Shown: positions 49,401 through 58,151 of the stretch, in pieces | Layout of the letters: each line of letters begins with the position of its first letter | Position numbering within the stretch: position 1 is the first letter of the stretch | Source of the DNA: Montifringilla adamsi | Taxonomy: Eukaryota; Chordata; Aves; Passeriformes; Passeridae | Assembly (NCBI GenBank): GCA_017590115.1 | Contig: JAGGNK010003335.1 | Location: 11,284,286 to 11,348,285 of the forward strand | Length of the DNA: 64,000 nt | Direction: 5' to 3' | The notes under the pieces: model-generated | Database searches by the model: none | What the model was told of the DNA's origin: nothing | Seen by the model: only the letters and a program-made list of their open reading frames with translations | Translations under genes and position numbers: made by a program

Positions 49401-52400
49401 AGCAACCCAAACACCATCACTGCACAGGACACAATGCAAGAATAAGTCATGAATACTCTTTCTAACTAGTACTGAAAAAATACCCAAGAGCACTCAGAGC
49501 TTCACAACCTATAGAGCTTTCTGAAAAGAAGTAAGGTACCAACTTATAACAATTTCACATGACCTTGTCTTGGAATATATTTTTAAAAAATGAGTACATC
49601 CCAGTTAGAATCAGATCTTGTTTCACAGAGGCAAAACAGGAGGACCATTTCATTCTGAAGAATTCTGCTCTTCTACACAACTGCTCTTTCTGAAGAGGCT
49701 ACCAAGCATCGTTCAAGTTTTAGCAGTGTAACAAACAGCTCTTCATTCCAAATAGAACAGGTAAATAAAGCTCCTGCTCCAAACTGAAACACAACAGCAT
49801 CTGTCAATCCTTGTTTAACTGGGTCCATATTTGACCTGTGTCAATAAGATCCAGATCACTACAAGGACCTGGAAAAAGACCCACTGCAAATCTGACTACT
49901 TTATTCACTTGGTACATTTGCTACTAATACTGCTTTTCATTATCTTGCCCTACATTAGTTTTGCCTTATAAACACAAAAAATTGAAATAAACATTTAAAT
50001 AAAGTCTGTGAAACTGCCAACTTTTAACAAAATGTTATGCTGTTGCACATCATTATATCAGTAAAAGAAACTATTAAAGGGAACAGCTCTTCTCAAGGAG
50101 TTTCAATTTCCTGCCCCTCTCTCTAAATACCACCTCAGTTTAAGTTCAGAGCACGCAGTGGTAATTTGGAAGCTGAAGTTCCCCATCAAGAACATGCCAG
50201 CAAAGTATTTGAAACATACTTGAAGCAACAGGTCAACAGGCCATTCACACTCTGTATGTTGGAGATGAGTTCAAATTGGAATTTTTGTATTACGACTTTG
50301 GACAAGCTGTACTCACACTTCAAAATAAATCAGTGAAAGATATTCCAAAAGTTCCAGAATGAAGCACACAGCTCTCAATCATTACATTTTTGTTCTTCAT
50401 CCTGTGAAGCAATGCTTCACTCATTCTCCAATGCTCATCTTTGCTTTTAGAAATAAACATAATTTTCATTTAAATACAGAAATTCATTTAACACTCGAAA
50501 TGAATGGAGACAAATATAAAAGAATTGGATCAGCATTTTAAGATTGTATTTTAGGCCTGCAACACTTAGAGTTGCACACTGAAATAGCAAAGCTTGAGGA
50601 GAGAAAGCAGTAGTGTGTCCCATGCTACGGAAGTAATTATACCTTGTATATGAAAAAATTATACAAATCAGCTAATATTCTGTAATACACTAACTGGCAA
50701 CACAACCAAGAGGAATTAGCATAGGAATAAGTTAAACACCTTGATCCTTTTGACCACAGCTGCACACAGTGATGTAGGTAAGGCTCTTATCCTTGACCAG
50801 TTTCATGCAGGAGCCCAGTCCTGCTTGGCAAGGACACACAAAGCCCTGCTTTAGAGACCATTTCAAGAACACAGAAGTGTCACACATATATCACTTAGAT
50901 TCCTTGGAAATACATAAAGCCAACACCTGAGCTAGCCTTACACAACATAATAGAGACTATTGTCAGCTACCACAGGGTGTAAAATGGCAATAACACATTT
51001 GAAAGAGCACTAACAAAAGCACCACTTGCAGTGCGCTGATGAAACTGTGTGCTTGGCCACAACCACCTAATGCCAACTCTTAATAAATCCATCAGCTTGT
51101 CATATTTGCCTGTTTGATGGATTACTCCACCAGCTGAATATTCAAACAAGAGAACACTGTACCTATGTATGTGAGATAACAGAGCATAATACTTTCACAG
51201 ATGCTTATCTCCCATACTCAATTACATGGCCCAAAGACTTGAACCCTTTTTCTTCCTTATTAATACCAGCAACTTTCTGGAAGTCTTTTAAGGGAAGGAG
51301 CAAAGCCTGACGAAGTAACTTGCTGTTACAAGTACTTGGCAGACACAGCCATGCCTGGCTGCAGAGCCAAATGCTACGTTCAAATCCAGTCCTCCTCTGT
51401 ATTGCCAAGACTTTCTTCTCTCTCTCAGCTTTCTGGTAACCAGGCAAAGGACAAACCCTTCCAGGGCTAAAGATCATCATCATCACCTGGCTTGTAATAG
51501 TAATACAAAATGCTGGTTTTAAAGCAGTTATCAGCAGGACACCTCTTTAGCAGCAATAGGAGAATAACTCATGCAGTGAGGGTTAACTAACTGTCCCTTA
51601 CATAAAACTGTTCACTGCCCTGAAGATCTTGCTTATGCAAACCAAAATAAATCTTAAATATAGAGAAAAGTAAATGATCCTGGGACTGAAGCAAAGGAGT
51701 TTACAGGAGATTCAGATAGCAATGGACAAATGTTAGACAGTCATTTACCCTTCTGCTGGATATATTTTATGATGGATCATTTACAATAATACCTGCTATT
51801 ACTGAACGAGCAAACAGCATTTCATTAAAGAGCTCAGTAGTCTGGGTGGGCAAATCCATGAACCACAACAAAATCGCCTGTAAATAAGAACAATTACAGG
51901 CACATAAAAAAGAGAAAGTAGTTAGGCTAGAGGATTGAAAACCCCTAGCTAAGGGTACACAGGATCCTGCCTATTTGTGGGCAAACATGAGCATTCCAAA
52001 AGCAGAGAGCAATCAAAAGTCAACTGTAAGGTCTGTAATTGTAGGGTAAATGACTGGGGTGCGTTTATCACATTAGTATCCTGCAGACATAGCATGAGGT
52101 AGCGGACAGCAACAGGAGACTGGGAGTCAACAAAGGCAGATTTTTAACTGTTACCAGCACAATGTGACTTGGTTTAATTAACAGAATTATCTTACTACCT
52201 TCCCTCATCTGTGACCTGGGAGTGAAGTGCAGGGTGTCATTACATGCAATGACAATAGAAGCAGTAATTCACACTATTTTACCAATAATTTACCCTCCTC
52301 TTTACAGATTGTACAATTAGAAACACTAAAGAAAACATGCTGTTTATCAACCAGAACTTCTCCCCTGCCTAGTTCTATTTGAGCTCATGACAACAGCTCC

Positions 52401-55400
52401 TTTAATCCTTCCTTTTCCCCAAACACTAAAAATCCTTCCTCTTTGCACAGATGTAGCATCAGAATAAACAACAGAGGACCCAAGTGCCTACATCTAAGAT
52501 AAACCTTAAGGTGTTATAATGCTTCCTTATTACAATCAATTCTAAACAAGACTATTTGCACTCCATTTAAAAAGAAATTAAACTATTATATTCTGGGCTA
52601 TTCATCAAGCTTGTGAAGTGTATGGAAACAGCTCTGCAACACTTCACCTCCCACTCTGTAACACAAGGCAGTGCAAGCACGTTCCTGCTGGGCCACGAGA
52701 AAGGTGTGGCTAAGAGCAGTACTAGCAAAGCAGGGCTCAGTTAGGTGGACAAAACTCAACTGGAAGGAGCATGGAACAAAACAGGTGCATGGCAACTGTC
52801 ATATTCCTATTATTAGCAAGAAATTCACAGGCTCTCTCCTTTAACTTTCAAGTAAAAGTAAGTGACAACTACCTCACTCACCTGGACTAATGAACATCTG
52901 GATCATACTGTCCTAACTACATTCAGATCTGTCACTTTCATCCCTTTTTTTACGAAACTGTTTCTTATCCTTCGATGTGTGGAAATCTGCTTAAAAGGAG
53001 CTCTCTCACATTAAGGTCACGCATGCAGAAGATCACAAAAGCTAAGAATGGCAATGGAATCTTAAAGAAAGTGGCTGTAAGGTCTCACCACACTGTTACA
53101 TAGGCAGCAACCTGATCTCAATGGGTCCAAAGGTTTTCCAGCCAGCCTGCTGCATGTCCTACAAGTCTGTGACAGAAATCAGGCAGCAAAAATGTTAACC
53201 TAATATTAAGAGGGAAGATATTGCAATGAGGAGTCCAGCTGGCCTTGCTACCTATACACACACAAACACCATATTCTGCTTTGAGCTGAACCTCCTCGTG
53301 CAGATTAACAACATACAGGAACCTTTCAGTAAAATAAGAATCAGCAGTTTCTGTTTCAAGAAGAGGAAATTCAACAGATCTAAACAGAGATGATGGCCTG
53401 GCTTTTAAACTTGGCCACTAGGCCAAGCTGATACCTCCAAGTTTCTGAGAAGTTAAAACCTGTTTTTAATATTCCTTGGTGTTTGTTTTGGTTGTTTTTT
53501 TAAGCCATGGGGTTTTCTTTGTAGAACTCTCCTAGAAATCTCACAAAGCACAACATGTACACTTAAAAGTGAAGTTACCAAATTGCATAACACTCTGTAT
53601 TTACACAGCCAGGACTCTTGAACTCACTCTCAGAGACTACAGCTTGTGCCAGTTCTGTTATCCAGTGAGGAGAAACTTGGTTAAGGTCCTTGGTGATGGG
53701 ATTATCAAAGTACTGATACACCTATAGCAATAAAAATATGACTTTCCTTGTGTAAGCTGCTTCTACACAATACCAGGCAGGCTGCAGATCCTTAGTCTCC
53801 TGCAGCTCACAAGCAGTAAATGCAACACTTGGCCTCAAGTTTCATCACAACTGCAGGATTGTTTCCCAGCAGGAATGGGGTAACCTGAACTCTGCCAGGG
53901 GTGCCACAATATCTGGGACTGCTCTCACCAGAGCATCCAGAGACAAAGCTGCAGATCCCCTGCTGCAGCAGAGCAGTGGGAGGGAGGGAGACCAGACTCC
54001 TTCCCACCTGCCAAATGTTCCTGCAGCTCACACTCCCACCAGCAGCTCCAGTGTGTGACATGTGCCTCTGTGCTCTCTCACAGCAACTGGCCACCTCCTG
54101 CCTGGAATGCTGAGGCAACACAGCTACACTGCAGCCCTCAGCTAAGCCTGTGACAAAAGAGAATTGAACAAGAAATCTCTGACATTGCCTCAGGAGTGAC
54201 TCAGAACTGCCACCTGACTCACCAACTTTGCACCAAGCACCACCCTGGCCCTGAGCCATCAGAAACCTCTGCCATTTAAACAGTGTTCGCTGTCCTGGAG
54301 CCAACGAGCTGAGCACAGAGGGCTGCATTTATTTTCCAACTGTTTCGTTTACTTTCCAAATTCAGTTTTGAATTACTGGGGAAAAAGAACCCATACAAGT
54401 GAACACAAAAGTGAAAAGCTGCCTTCTTAAGTTAATTTATTCACATAATAATATGAAATAGAATTTACTCCAGAAGGAATAAGAGTATGTAGACCTGCAC
54501 CTTCTAAACTAACCAGAAATTCAACAGAAATTCAATACAATTTCACACACTTTAAGAACTCTTGAACACACTGCAGTACCCATTAAGAAATTGAAGGGTG
54601 GAAGAATTTTGACAGTTATTTTGAAATTGCAAGAATAAACCTCATGACAAACAGATTTTACTAGGTACATACAGGTTTTATTATAATTATTTGATTTAAA
54701 CTGCAACCTTGTTTAAAATGCCCAGCCAGAAACAAGGTATTACTGTTCAGTCAAACCCAATCAAGGTAGCTACTTAATATTTAAAGGAGGGAGTTGCATT
54801 AGTAATGAAAAGCAGGGAAGTTAACAAAGAGCAGAACAAGACACAGAACAAAAGGATTCCACCACATCCTAGAACACTAAATCTAATACTCTACCACAGA
54901 GTCTTCCTCCTAAACTTCAAATACAACAGGACTACCACTCAGTATCTAAAGAACTGTTTCATGCACAACAGGATGCAGATCCATACTTTGGAGCTACTAG
55001 AAAATGCTACCATAAAAATAAGAGGTGCTTGTGAAGTGAATTACAAAGCAGAATTTACCTGATTAACTTCATTGCCCAATTCCAACCACACCAAAGAAAT
55101 ACAGAGACGAAGTACTTAAAAAATACTAAATATAAATTTGAATTTCTCATATGTATTTTGCAGTTAACTTATTTTTTGGTTCTAAGACTTTGATGAATGT
55201 TAACAGGTTACAATTTTTACCTGGGTTTTAGCATTTAAAGTAACTCACAGCTGTTTATCATCACTTACAGAACCTTCACACACCAAAGCATCTGAGAATT
55301 GTGTAAGAAAAAGTCCCTCATGTTGAAATAGCTGACCTAACCAAGCTCTCAGCCACTGAAGCACAAATAAGGATAAAAAAATAAACCCCAGATGAGTAAA

Positions 55401-57868
55401 TTGAAACTCTAAGATAAGTATCAGCTGACTATGGAACCAAGATGCAGAGCTCTAAACCACTATCAAAGCTATCAAGGAAAATTTCAAGCTATTTGCACAT
55501 TTTCCAAATCCTCACATAATCATATTCCCTTTTTAAGGAAAGAAGGGCAGTTTCTTGCTAAAGTTCAGTAGGCTGCTGCCACAGCATCAGCTGTTATTTA
55601 TGAGGCAGATTATATCATTTAGCTTCCTCTGCAGAGAATTTTGTAAGTCATGGCCTTAAGACAGAAGACATTATGACAAATCTGCACCACACACAATGGG
55701 ACTATTGATCCTGATGTCTCTAAATACTATTTACTCTGCAGGCTCCACCTTCCTCCTGCCCCTCCTCCACTTATTTTTAATAAACAATCTGCTTTATTTG
55801 GATAATGTTATTTCCAGAAAACTGAAGTTTATTCAAAAAAACGTTTTTTGTTATTGGAAACGTTCACTTCTTGTACCTGTTCTGGAAATAGAATGTCTTT
55901 TTCAATTCTGGAATTAGAATGTCTTTTGCAACTCAGATTTTGATGTAGTGTTGGACTTATATTCTTAAAAATAAACATTTTAAAACCAGTGACAACATTA
56001 AAATGCTACAGTGATCATTAATCCTATAGACAAAAAAAAGTACCTAAGTAAAACTAAGGAAAAACTTTATTTCCCTGAAAGGTCCTGGAACTCAAGTCAG
56101 GGTTGTACTCCTAAATACCTCATCTGTCACATTATTAAAACTACTTTACCCCGGGCTGACTTTGTATACAAGAAGCTGTAAAAAGTAAATAACTTCCTCA
56201 GGACAAGACTTAATCACAGTGGTTTTTGAATGTCATCCAAATCTTGGCCTAGAAAAGTCTCAGTCTAGTACAAAGCACTTTGAGCAAAACAGTTGATTAT
56301 CATGAATAAGCTGACACTTCAGTTTGCCATCTTTAAGCCTATACATCACACAGGCCTTTTTAAAAGCTGTTTGGAGAAACAAAAATTTTAAAAAAAGTTT
56401 AAAGCAGAACCTCAGTTTTGAAAGACTTCTGACTTGTAAGGGCAGGTACAACTGTTTGTCATTAATATAATTTGGTATATATATGACATACCAATCTACA
56501 GACCTTCAGCCACTTAGCATTCCACAACTCATAGAACACAGAATGGCTTGGACTGGAAAGTAACTTTAGGGAGCATCTAGGCCAACCCCCTGCCATGAGC
56601 AGGGACATCTTCAACCCACAGAATTACTGGGGTTGGAAGGGAGCTCTGGAGACCATCCAGTCCAACCCCCTGCTAAAGCAGGTACACCTGGAGCAGGTTG
56701 CAAAGGATCACATCCAGCCAGGTTTGGAAGATCTCCAGAGGAGACTCCACAACCTCTCTGGACAGGCTGTTCCAGTGCTCTGTCACCCTGAAAGTAAAGA
56801 AGCTTTTCCTCATATTCACATAGAACTTCTGTGTTTCAGTTTGTACCCACTGTCTCTTGTCCCATCATTGGGCACCACTGGAAAGAGTGATGGAGAAGTG
56901 CTCCAAGCTTTCCCCTATAGGCTTATTATTTGAGGAGGCAAAACAACCTTTCCTAAGTTCTTCACCATACCAAATTTTTCTCATGCCAAAAATGAAGGAG
57001 TGGCTGACACATGCAATAATAAAGTCATGCTCTCCATCTGCAACACAATTATCACGCTAACCAAGTCCATAGACAAGTATTCAGCTGGAGGAGGCTCTAT
57101 TCAAGGAAACAAACCTGTAAATATCTGAGCTATTTAAATGTGCAAGGGTTGGGAACGGGCATCTCAGCCCTCTACCCTCTGAACGGCTGGGGCTGCGAGT
57201 CAATGGCAATGGCAGGCCAACCTGTCCTTAGGAAGGAGGGAAAGCCTTTAAAGAGCATGTGGTGAATTGGGAAGCTCTCTGAAAACGTGCAGACGATTCC
57301 TTACCCCCCTCCTGCTTTGAGAGATTTCTCCGCTCCCCCTCAGGGGCCTAAGGGCCCCGCTGGGAGCCAATCCAGCAGAGACAGATTCCAAGGGCTCCTA
57401 CACCAAACCGGGCACACACAGACGGGGACCCTGGCACAGGAGGGGGCACCCGAAGCTGAAGCGATGATCGCCAAGAGCTGGAAGGGCCCAGATGCTCCCG
57501 AAAGGGGCGGGAAAGTGGTCAGCCATAATGGAAAGGCCACAGACTACCTGAAAATCAACCCCTGACTGCCTGCAGCCCCGGAGGGACCACAAGGCCACGC
57601 CGGGAGGACGCTCAGGGGCGACCCCGGGCAGTCACCGGGGGACAGGGACGGGAGCAGGGAGAGACTATGGGGCAGGGGTCAGCCGGGCACAGAGGGGGTG
57701 TGAGGCCGCCACCTCAGCAGGGGAGGGGCCGCGGCCATGTTGGGGGGGGGCGGGGGGAACGCGGGCCCGGCTGAGGGGCCACGGCCGAGCCGCCCCCGGC
57801 CCCCCGCGCGCGCCCCGCCGTACTCACGCCTTGTCCACCAGCTCCCGCACTTTCCACATGTTCAGCAT
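13121..57868 (-). CDS. CLINT1: CLINT1, clathrin interactor 1 (epsinR/enthoprotin), 12 coding exons
   Basis: The spliced minus-strand reading frame encodes 645 residues; human isoforms are about 625 and 643. The protein is a clathrin adaptor of the trans-Golgi network and endosomes. In the family, the N-terminal ENTH domain (about residues 16-149) binds PtdIns4P and the SNARE Vti1b, while the unstructured tail recruits clathrin and AP-1/GGA. Visible tail motifs are LVDLLFD (325-331) and DLFDLM (426-431), which are clathrin-box-like. The gamma-ear motifs are FGGFADF (346-352), GDFGDW (373-378) and DAFANFANF near the C-terminus. The start [14 protein letters not shown] is the conserved family start and sits in a CpG island. 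CDS exons are 57828-57868, 33056-33160, 32231-32327, 30688-30796, 29664-29828, 26965-27139, 21823-22066, 21261-21342, 17908-17985, 14983-15278, 14147-14351 and 13121-13461. All phases join without frameshift, so the gene looks intact. Confidence 0.97.
13462..14146 (-). other. CLINT1: CLINT1 intron 11
   Basis: 685 bp, donor GTAAGTG, acceptor GCTGCAG. It contains the antisense CR1 copy at 13585-13802, which fills about a third of the intron. Confidence 0.9.
13585..13802 (+). mobile_element. CR1 LINE 3' end in CLINT1 intron 11
   Basis: The order is GATTTGGACATCAGGAGGAA, a TTTACAGAAACAGTGGTCAG segment, GGGGCTGCCCAGGGATG, CCATCCCTGGAGGTGTCCAA, GGACTGGACGTGGCACTCAG and the tail AATGATTCTATGATTCT. 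This is a complete short CR1 3' end. It lies antisense to CLINT1 transcription, starting about 125 bp upstream (in gene sense) of the exon 12 acceptor. Confidence 0.93.
14147..14351 (-). CDS. CLINT1: CLINT1 coding exon 11 (residues 465-532 plus)
   Basis: The exon is 205 nt. The acceptor is TTTTGTAG. It opens with [18 protein letters not shown], the counterpart of an 18-residue segment present only in the longer human isoform. It continues [20 protein letters not shown] and [20 protein letters not shown], ending one base into Asn533 before [27 protein letters not shown] is strongly conserved in the family. Confidence 0.95.
14352..14982 (-). other. CLINT1: CLINT1 intron 10
   Basis: 631 bp, donor GTATGC, acceptor TTTTGTAG. 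No feature was recognised inside. Confidence 0.9.
14983..15278 (-). CDS. CLINT1: CLINT1 coding exon 10 (residues 366-464, second clathrin and gamma-ear motifs)
   Basis: The exon is 296 nt. The acceptor is TTTTCTTCAG. It encodes [18 protein letters not shown], a Ser/Ala/Gln/Pro-rich stretch, SMDLFDLMG at 424-432 and a Ser/Met-rich stretch ending MSRSQ in phase 0 before GTATGC. GDFGDW is a second gamma-ear-type motif and DLFDLM the second clathrin-binding motif. The spacer between them differs from human but keeps its composition. Confidence 0.96.
15279..17907 (-). other. CLINT1: CLINT1 intron 9
   Basis: 2.6 kb, donor GTAGGAT, acceptor TTCTTCAG. Holds the GATTAATC/octamer cluster near 17.1 kb; nothing else recognised. 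Confidence 0.9.
17060..17250. promoter_or_regulatory. Intron 9 GATTAATC/octamer cluster (candidate enhancer)
   Basis: Perfect palindromes GATTAATC occur at 17069-17076 and 17172-17179, with a GATTAAT at 17120-17126 between them and an exact octamer ATTTGCAT at 17234-17241. GATTA pairs are sites for K50 homeodomain proteins (OTX, PITX, CRX, GSC). The grouping within 175 bp in non-repetitive intron sequence suggests an enhancer, possibly for another gene of the neighbourhood. Confidence 0.4.
17908..17985 (-). CDS. CLINT1: CLINT1 coding exon 9 (residues 340-365 plus, gamma-ear motif)
   Basis: The exon is 78 nt. The acceptor is CTGTTCCTAG. It encodes [20 protein letters not shown] then SFPSSQ and one base of Gly366, before GTAGGAT. 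FGGFADF is the principal gamma-appendage (AP-1/GGA) binding motif of the family. The human equivalent is DLFGGFADF; here the residues before the motif read DPF. Confidence 0.95.
17986..21260 (-). other. CLINT1: CLINT1 intron 8
   Basis: 3.3 kb, donor GTAGGTT, acceptor GTTCCTAG. It contains an imperfect palindrome CTGGGTTAATTAAACCAG (19053-19070) and a plus-strand 44-codon open stretch (20869-21003) behind an acceptor-like TTTTTGGTTCTAG. Neither is an established feature. Confidence 0.9.
21261..21342 (-). CDS. CLINT1: CLINT1 coding exon 8 (residues 313-339 plus, first clathrin box)
   Basis: The exon is 82 nt. The acceptor is TTCTTCTTCAG. It encodes [20 protein letters not shown] then ASQPAST and one base of Gly340, followed by GTAGGTT. 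The motif DLVDLLFD corresponds to the DLVDLFD clathrin-binding site of human epsinR but carries one extra leucine (CTG TTG). The exon is too short to stand out as an open frame and was found by phase and family match. Confidence 0.92.
21343..21822 (-). other. CLINT1: CLINT1 intron 7
   Basis: 480 bp, donor GTGAGGC, acceptor TTCTTCAG. No internal feature seen. Confidence 0.9.
21823..22066 (-). CDS. CLINT1: CLINT1 coding exon 7 (residues 231-312)
   Basis: The exon is 244 nt. The acceptor is TTTTTCTAG. It encodes [20 protein letters not shown], a [16 protein letters not shown] segment and [20 protein letters not shown], ending QPTTK in phase 0 before GTGAGG. It is a serine- and acidic-rich disordered linker with likely phosphorylation sites (DSDEE context). 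The end of the exon is the most diverged part from human. Confidence 0.95.
22067..26964 (-). other. CLINT1: CLINT1 intron 6
   Basis: 4.9 kb, donor GTACTG, acceptor TTTTTCTAG. Contains the A19 tract; otherwise unique AT-rich sequence with no gene. Confidence 0.9.
24562..24580. repeat. A19 homopolymer in intron 6
   Basis: An uninterrupted run of 19 A on plus (U19 in the CLINT1 transcript). No retrocopy body was recognised beside it. Confidence 0.95.
26965..27139 (-). CDS. CLINT1: CLINT1 coding exon 6 (residues 173-230 plus)
   Basis: The exon is 175 nt. The acceptor is TCTTATCAG. It encodes [40 protein letters not shown] and then [15 protein letters not shown], ending two bases into Ser231. 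The donor GTACTG departs from consensus at +4 to +6. The product is a charged linker after the ENTH domain. It appears one residue shorter than human around WDKKSTFPF. Confidence 0.95.
27140..29663 (-). other. CLINT1: CLINT1 intron 5
   Basis: 2.5 kb, donor GTGAGTA, acceptor CTTATCAG. No repeats or RNA genes recognised. Confidence 0.9.
29664..29828 (-). CDS. CLINT1: CLINT1 coding exon 5 (residues 118-172 plus, end of ENTH domain)
   Basis: The exon is 165 nt. The acceptor is CTGCACAG. It encodes [20 protein letters not shown], then a strongly charged run ([19 protein letters not shown]) and [12 protein letters not shown], ending one base into Ser173 before GTGAGTA. It closes the ENTH fold and starts the linker. 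VKEMVEF where human has VKELVEF is a conservative change. Confidence 0.96.
29829..30687 (-). other. CLINT1: CLINT1 intron 4
   Basis: 859 bp, donor GTGAGCA, acceptor CTGCACAG. Nothing recognised inside. Confidence 0.9.
30688..30796 (-). CDS. CLINT1: CLINT1 coding exon 4 (residues 82-117 plus, ENTH domain)
   Basis: The exon is 109 nt. The acceptor is TTTTTATAG. It encodes [20 protein letters not shown] through SLENYHFV plus the first base of Asp118, followed by GTGAGCA. Part of the segment is too short to stand out as an open frame, but it matches the family ENTH sequence residue for residue and joins the flanking phases exactly. Confidence 0.95.
30797..32230 (-). other. CLINT1: CLINT1 intron 3
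   Basis: 1.4 kb, donor GTGTGTAAGG, acceptor TTTTTATAG. Nothing recognised inside. Confidence 0.9.
32231..32327 (-). CDS. CLINT1: CLINT1 coding exon 3 (residues 49-81, ENTH domain)
   Basis: The exon is 97 nt. The acceptor is CATTCCTTAG. The first base completes Lys49, and the exon then encodes [16 protein letters not shown] through NWRRVYK. It ends in phase 0 before GTGTGTAAGG, a donor with T at +4 that matches consensus less well than most others here. The sequence is ENTH core helices and is essentially identical to mammalian CLINT1 as I remember it. Confidence 0.95.
32328..33055 (-). other. CLINT1: CLINT1 intron 2
   Basis: 728 bp, donor GTAAGTG, acceptor CATTCCTTAG. Carries the A/C-rich tract listed separately. 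Confidence 0.9.
32651..32722. repeat. A/C-rich low-complexity tract in CLINT1 intron 2
   Basis: A run of CCAAAAAA-like units (ACCCAAAAAACCCAAAAAAC and variants) covers about 70 bp. In the CLINT1 pre-mRNA it is a U-rich tract with regular GGG triplets, about 325-395 nt before the exon 3 acceptor. Confidence 0.9.
33056..33160 (-). CDS. CLINT1: CLINT1 coding exon 2 (residues 14-48 plus, ENTH domain)
   Basis: The exon is 105 nt. The acceptor is TTTGCAG. The exon opens with the base completing Ala14, then [20 protein letters not shown] and a DPWGPSG loop, ending in two bases of Lys49 before GTAAGTG. The NYSEIE and DPWGPS segments are hallmark ENTH helix 1/2 sequence. It is separated from exon 1 by the 24.7-kb first intron. 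Confidence 0.96.
36663..36681. repeat. A19 homopolymer in intron 1
   Basis: A run of 19 A on plus. No processed pseudogene or SINE sequence is recognisable on its 5' side. Confidence 0.95.
41120..41168. repeat. About 25-bp direct repeat, two units, in intron 1
   Basis: Adjacent units at 41120-41143 and 41144-41168 share AAAATGCATTTC, GGAT and AGATTT with few changes. Each contains an ATGCAT palindrome. It is a small tandem duplication in otherwise unique intron DNA. Confidence 0.75.
55880..55931. repeat. 26-bp direct repeat, two units, in intron 1
   Basis: Units at 55880-55905 and 55906-55931 both follow TTCTGGAAWTAGAATGTCTT and then TTNCAA, with about two mismatches. They are directly adjacent, so this is a small tandem duplication. 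Confidence 0.85.
56527..56612 (-). mobile_element. CR1 LINE 3' terminus in CLINT1 intron 1 (short copy)
   Basis: The plus strand reads the reverse complement of a CR1 tail: CATAGAACACAGAATGGCTT, then CATCTAGGCCAACCCCCTGC and CATGAGCAGGGACATCTTCA. It is truncated after about 85 bp and directly abuts another CR1 copy in the same orientation. Confidence 0.88.
56613..56905 (-). mobile_element. CR1 LINE 3' end in CLINT1 intron 1 (longer copy)
   Basis: This reverse-oriented CR1 begins CCCACAGAATTACTGGGGTT and runs through CATCCAGTCCAACCCCCTGC, GACTCCACAACCTCTCTGGA, GCTGTTCCAGTGCTCTGTCA, TTTCAGTTTGTACCCACTGT and a GGGCACCACTGGAAAGAG segment. It belongs to a different subfamily from the short neighbour, closer to the CR1-X/F type. 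Both run in the same sense as CLINT1. Confidence 0.9.
57731..57742 (-). promoter_or_regulatory. YY1-like CAACATGGCCGC just inside intron 1
   Basis: On the coding strand CAACATGGCCGC resembles the YY1 element CAAGATGGCGGC. It sits about 86 bp downstream of the exon 1 donor, in the region just after the start site where YY1 often binds in the transcript orientation. It has two mismatches to consensus; function is inferred. Confidence 0.35.
57828..57868 (-). CDS. CLINT1: CLINT1 coding exon 1 (start codon, residues 1-13 plus)
   Basis: The 41 coding bases begin at the ATG whose complement is at 57866-57868. They encode [13 protein letters not shown] plus two bases of Ala14, then a donor reading GTGAGTA. 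In ENTH proteins this N-terminal stretch folds into helix 0 on phosphoinositide binding. The exon lies inside the CpG island; its 5' UTR continues to higher coordinates, with an end I cannot fix. Confidence 0.96.
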
Positions 57869-57987
57869 GGAGCCGACCTCCCGGAGACCCGCCCGGTCTC
57901 GCTCCCTCCGCCGCCGGCCCCAGGAGGCCCCGCTCGCCGCGCTCCGGCCGCCGCCGCCTCCGCCGAGCAAGGGACGCGGCGCCGATC

Positions 57988-57995
57988 CCGGAAAT
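57988..57995 (+). promoter_or_regulatory. ETS-type CCGGAAAT in CLINT1 promoter
   Basis: A CCGGAA ETS-family core (ELK/GABPA type, consensus CCGGAAGT) lies about 120 bp upstream of the ATG within the CpG island. It is a common companion of dispersed housekeeping promoters. It is short and its final G is replaced by A, so support is modest. Confidence 0.35.
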
Positions 57996-58083
57996 GAAGG
58001 GTCGGGTGGCCGCGCGGGTTGCAGGGAAATGGAGTCTCGGGGAGGGAGGGACAGGGTGTGGAGCCTGCGGGGCGCCGCGAGAT

Positions 58084-58100
58084 CTGCCGGGAGTGGTAGT
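58084..58100 (-). promoter_or_regulatory. ZNF143/SBS-type element ACTACCACTCCCGGCAG in CLINT1 promoter
   Basis: On the coding strand the sequence matches the promoter element ACTACAATTCCCAGMATGC at its ACTAC, TCCC and GCA-like cores. It lies about 216 nt before the ATG. ZNF143 sites characteristically sit within about 100 bp of CpG-island transcription starts, so it helps place the start region at about 57.95-58.1 kb. Occupancy is inferred. Confidence 0.5.
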
Positions 58101-58151
58101 TCGCGGCTGTGCGCGAGGGGCCTGCCGGGAGCCGGCGTGAGGCGGGCCGGG

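Larger units (their letters stand above)
33161..57827 (-). other. CLINT1: CLINT1 intron 1 (24.7 kb)
   Basis: Donor GTGAGTA at the CpG island, acceptor TTTGCAG. Mostly unique AT-rich DNA with unusually few transposons: only the CR1 pair at 56.5 kb is clear. Also present are small tandem duplications at 41.1 and 55.9 kb, an A19 run at 36.7 kb and a GC-enriched patch at 35.70-35.95 kb. No nested gene or RNA gene was recognised. Confidence 0.9.
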
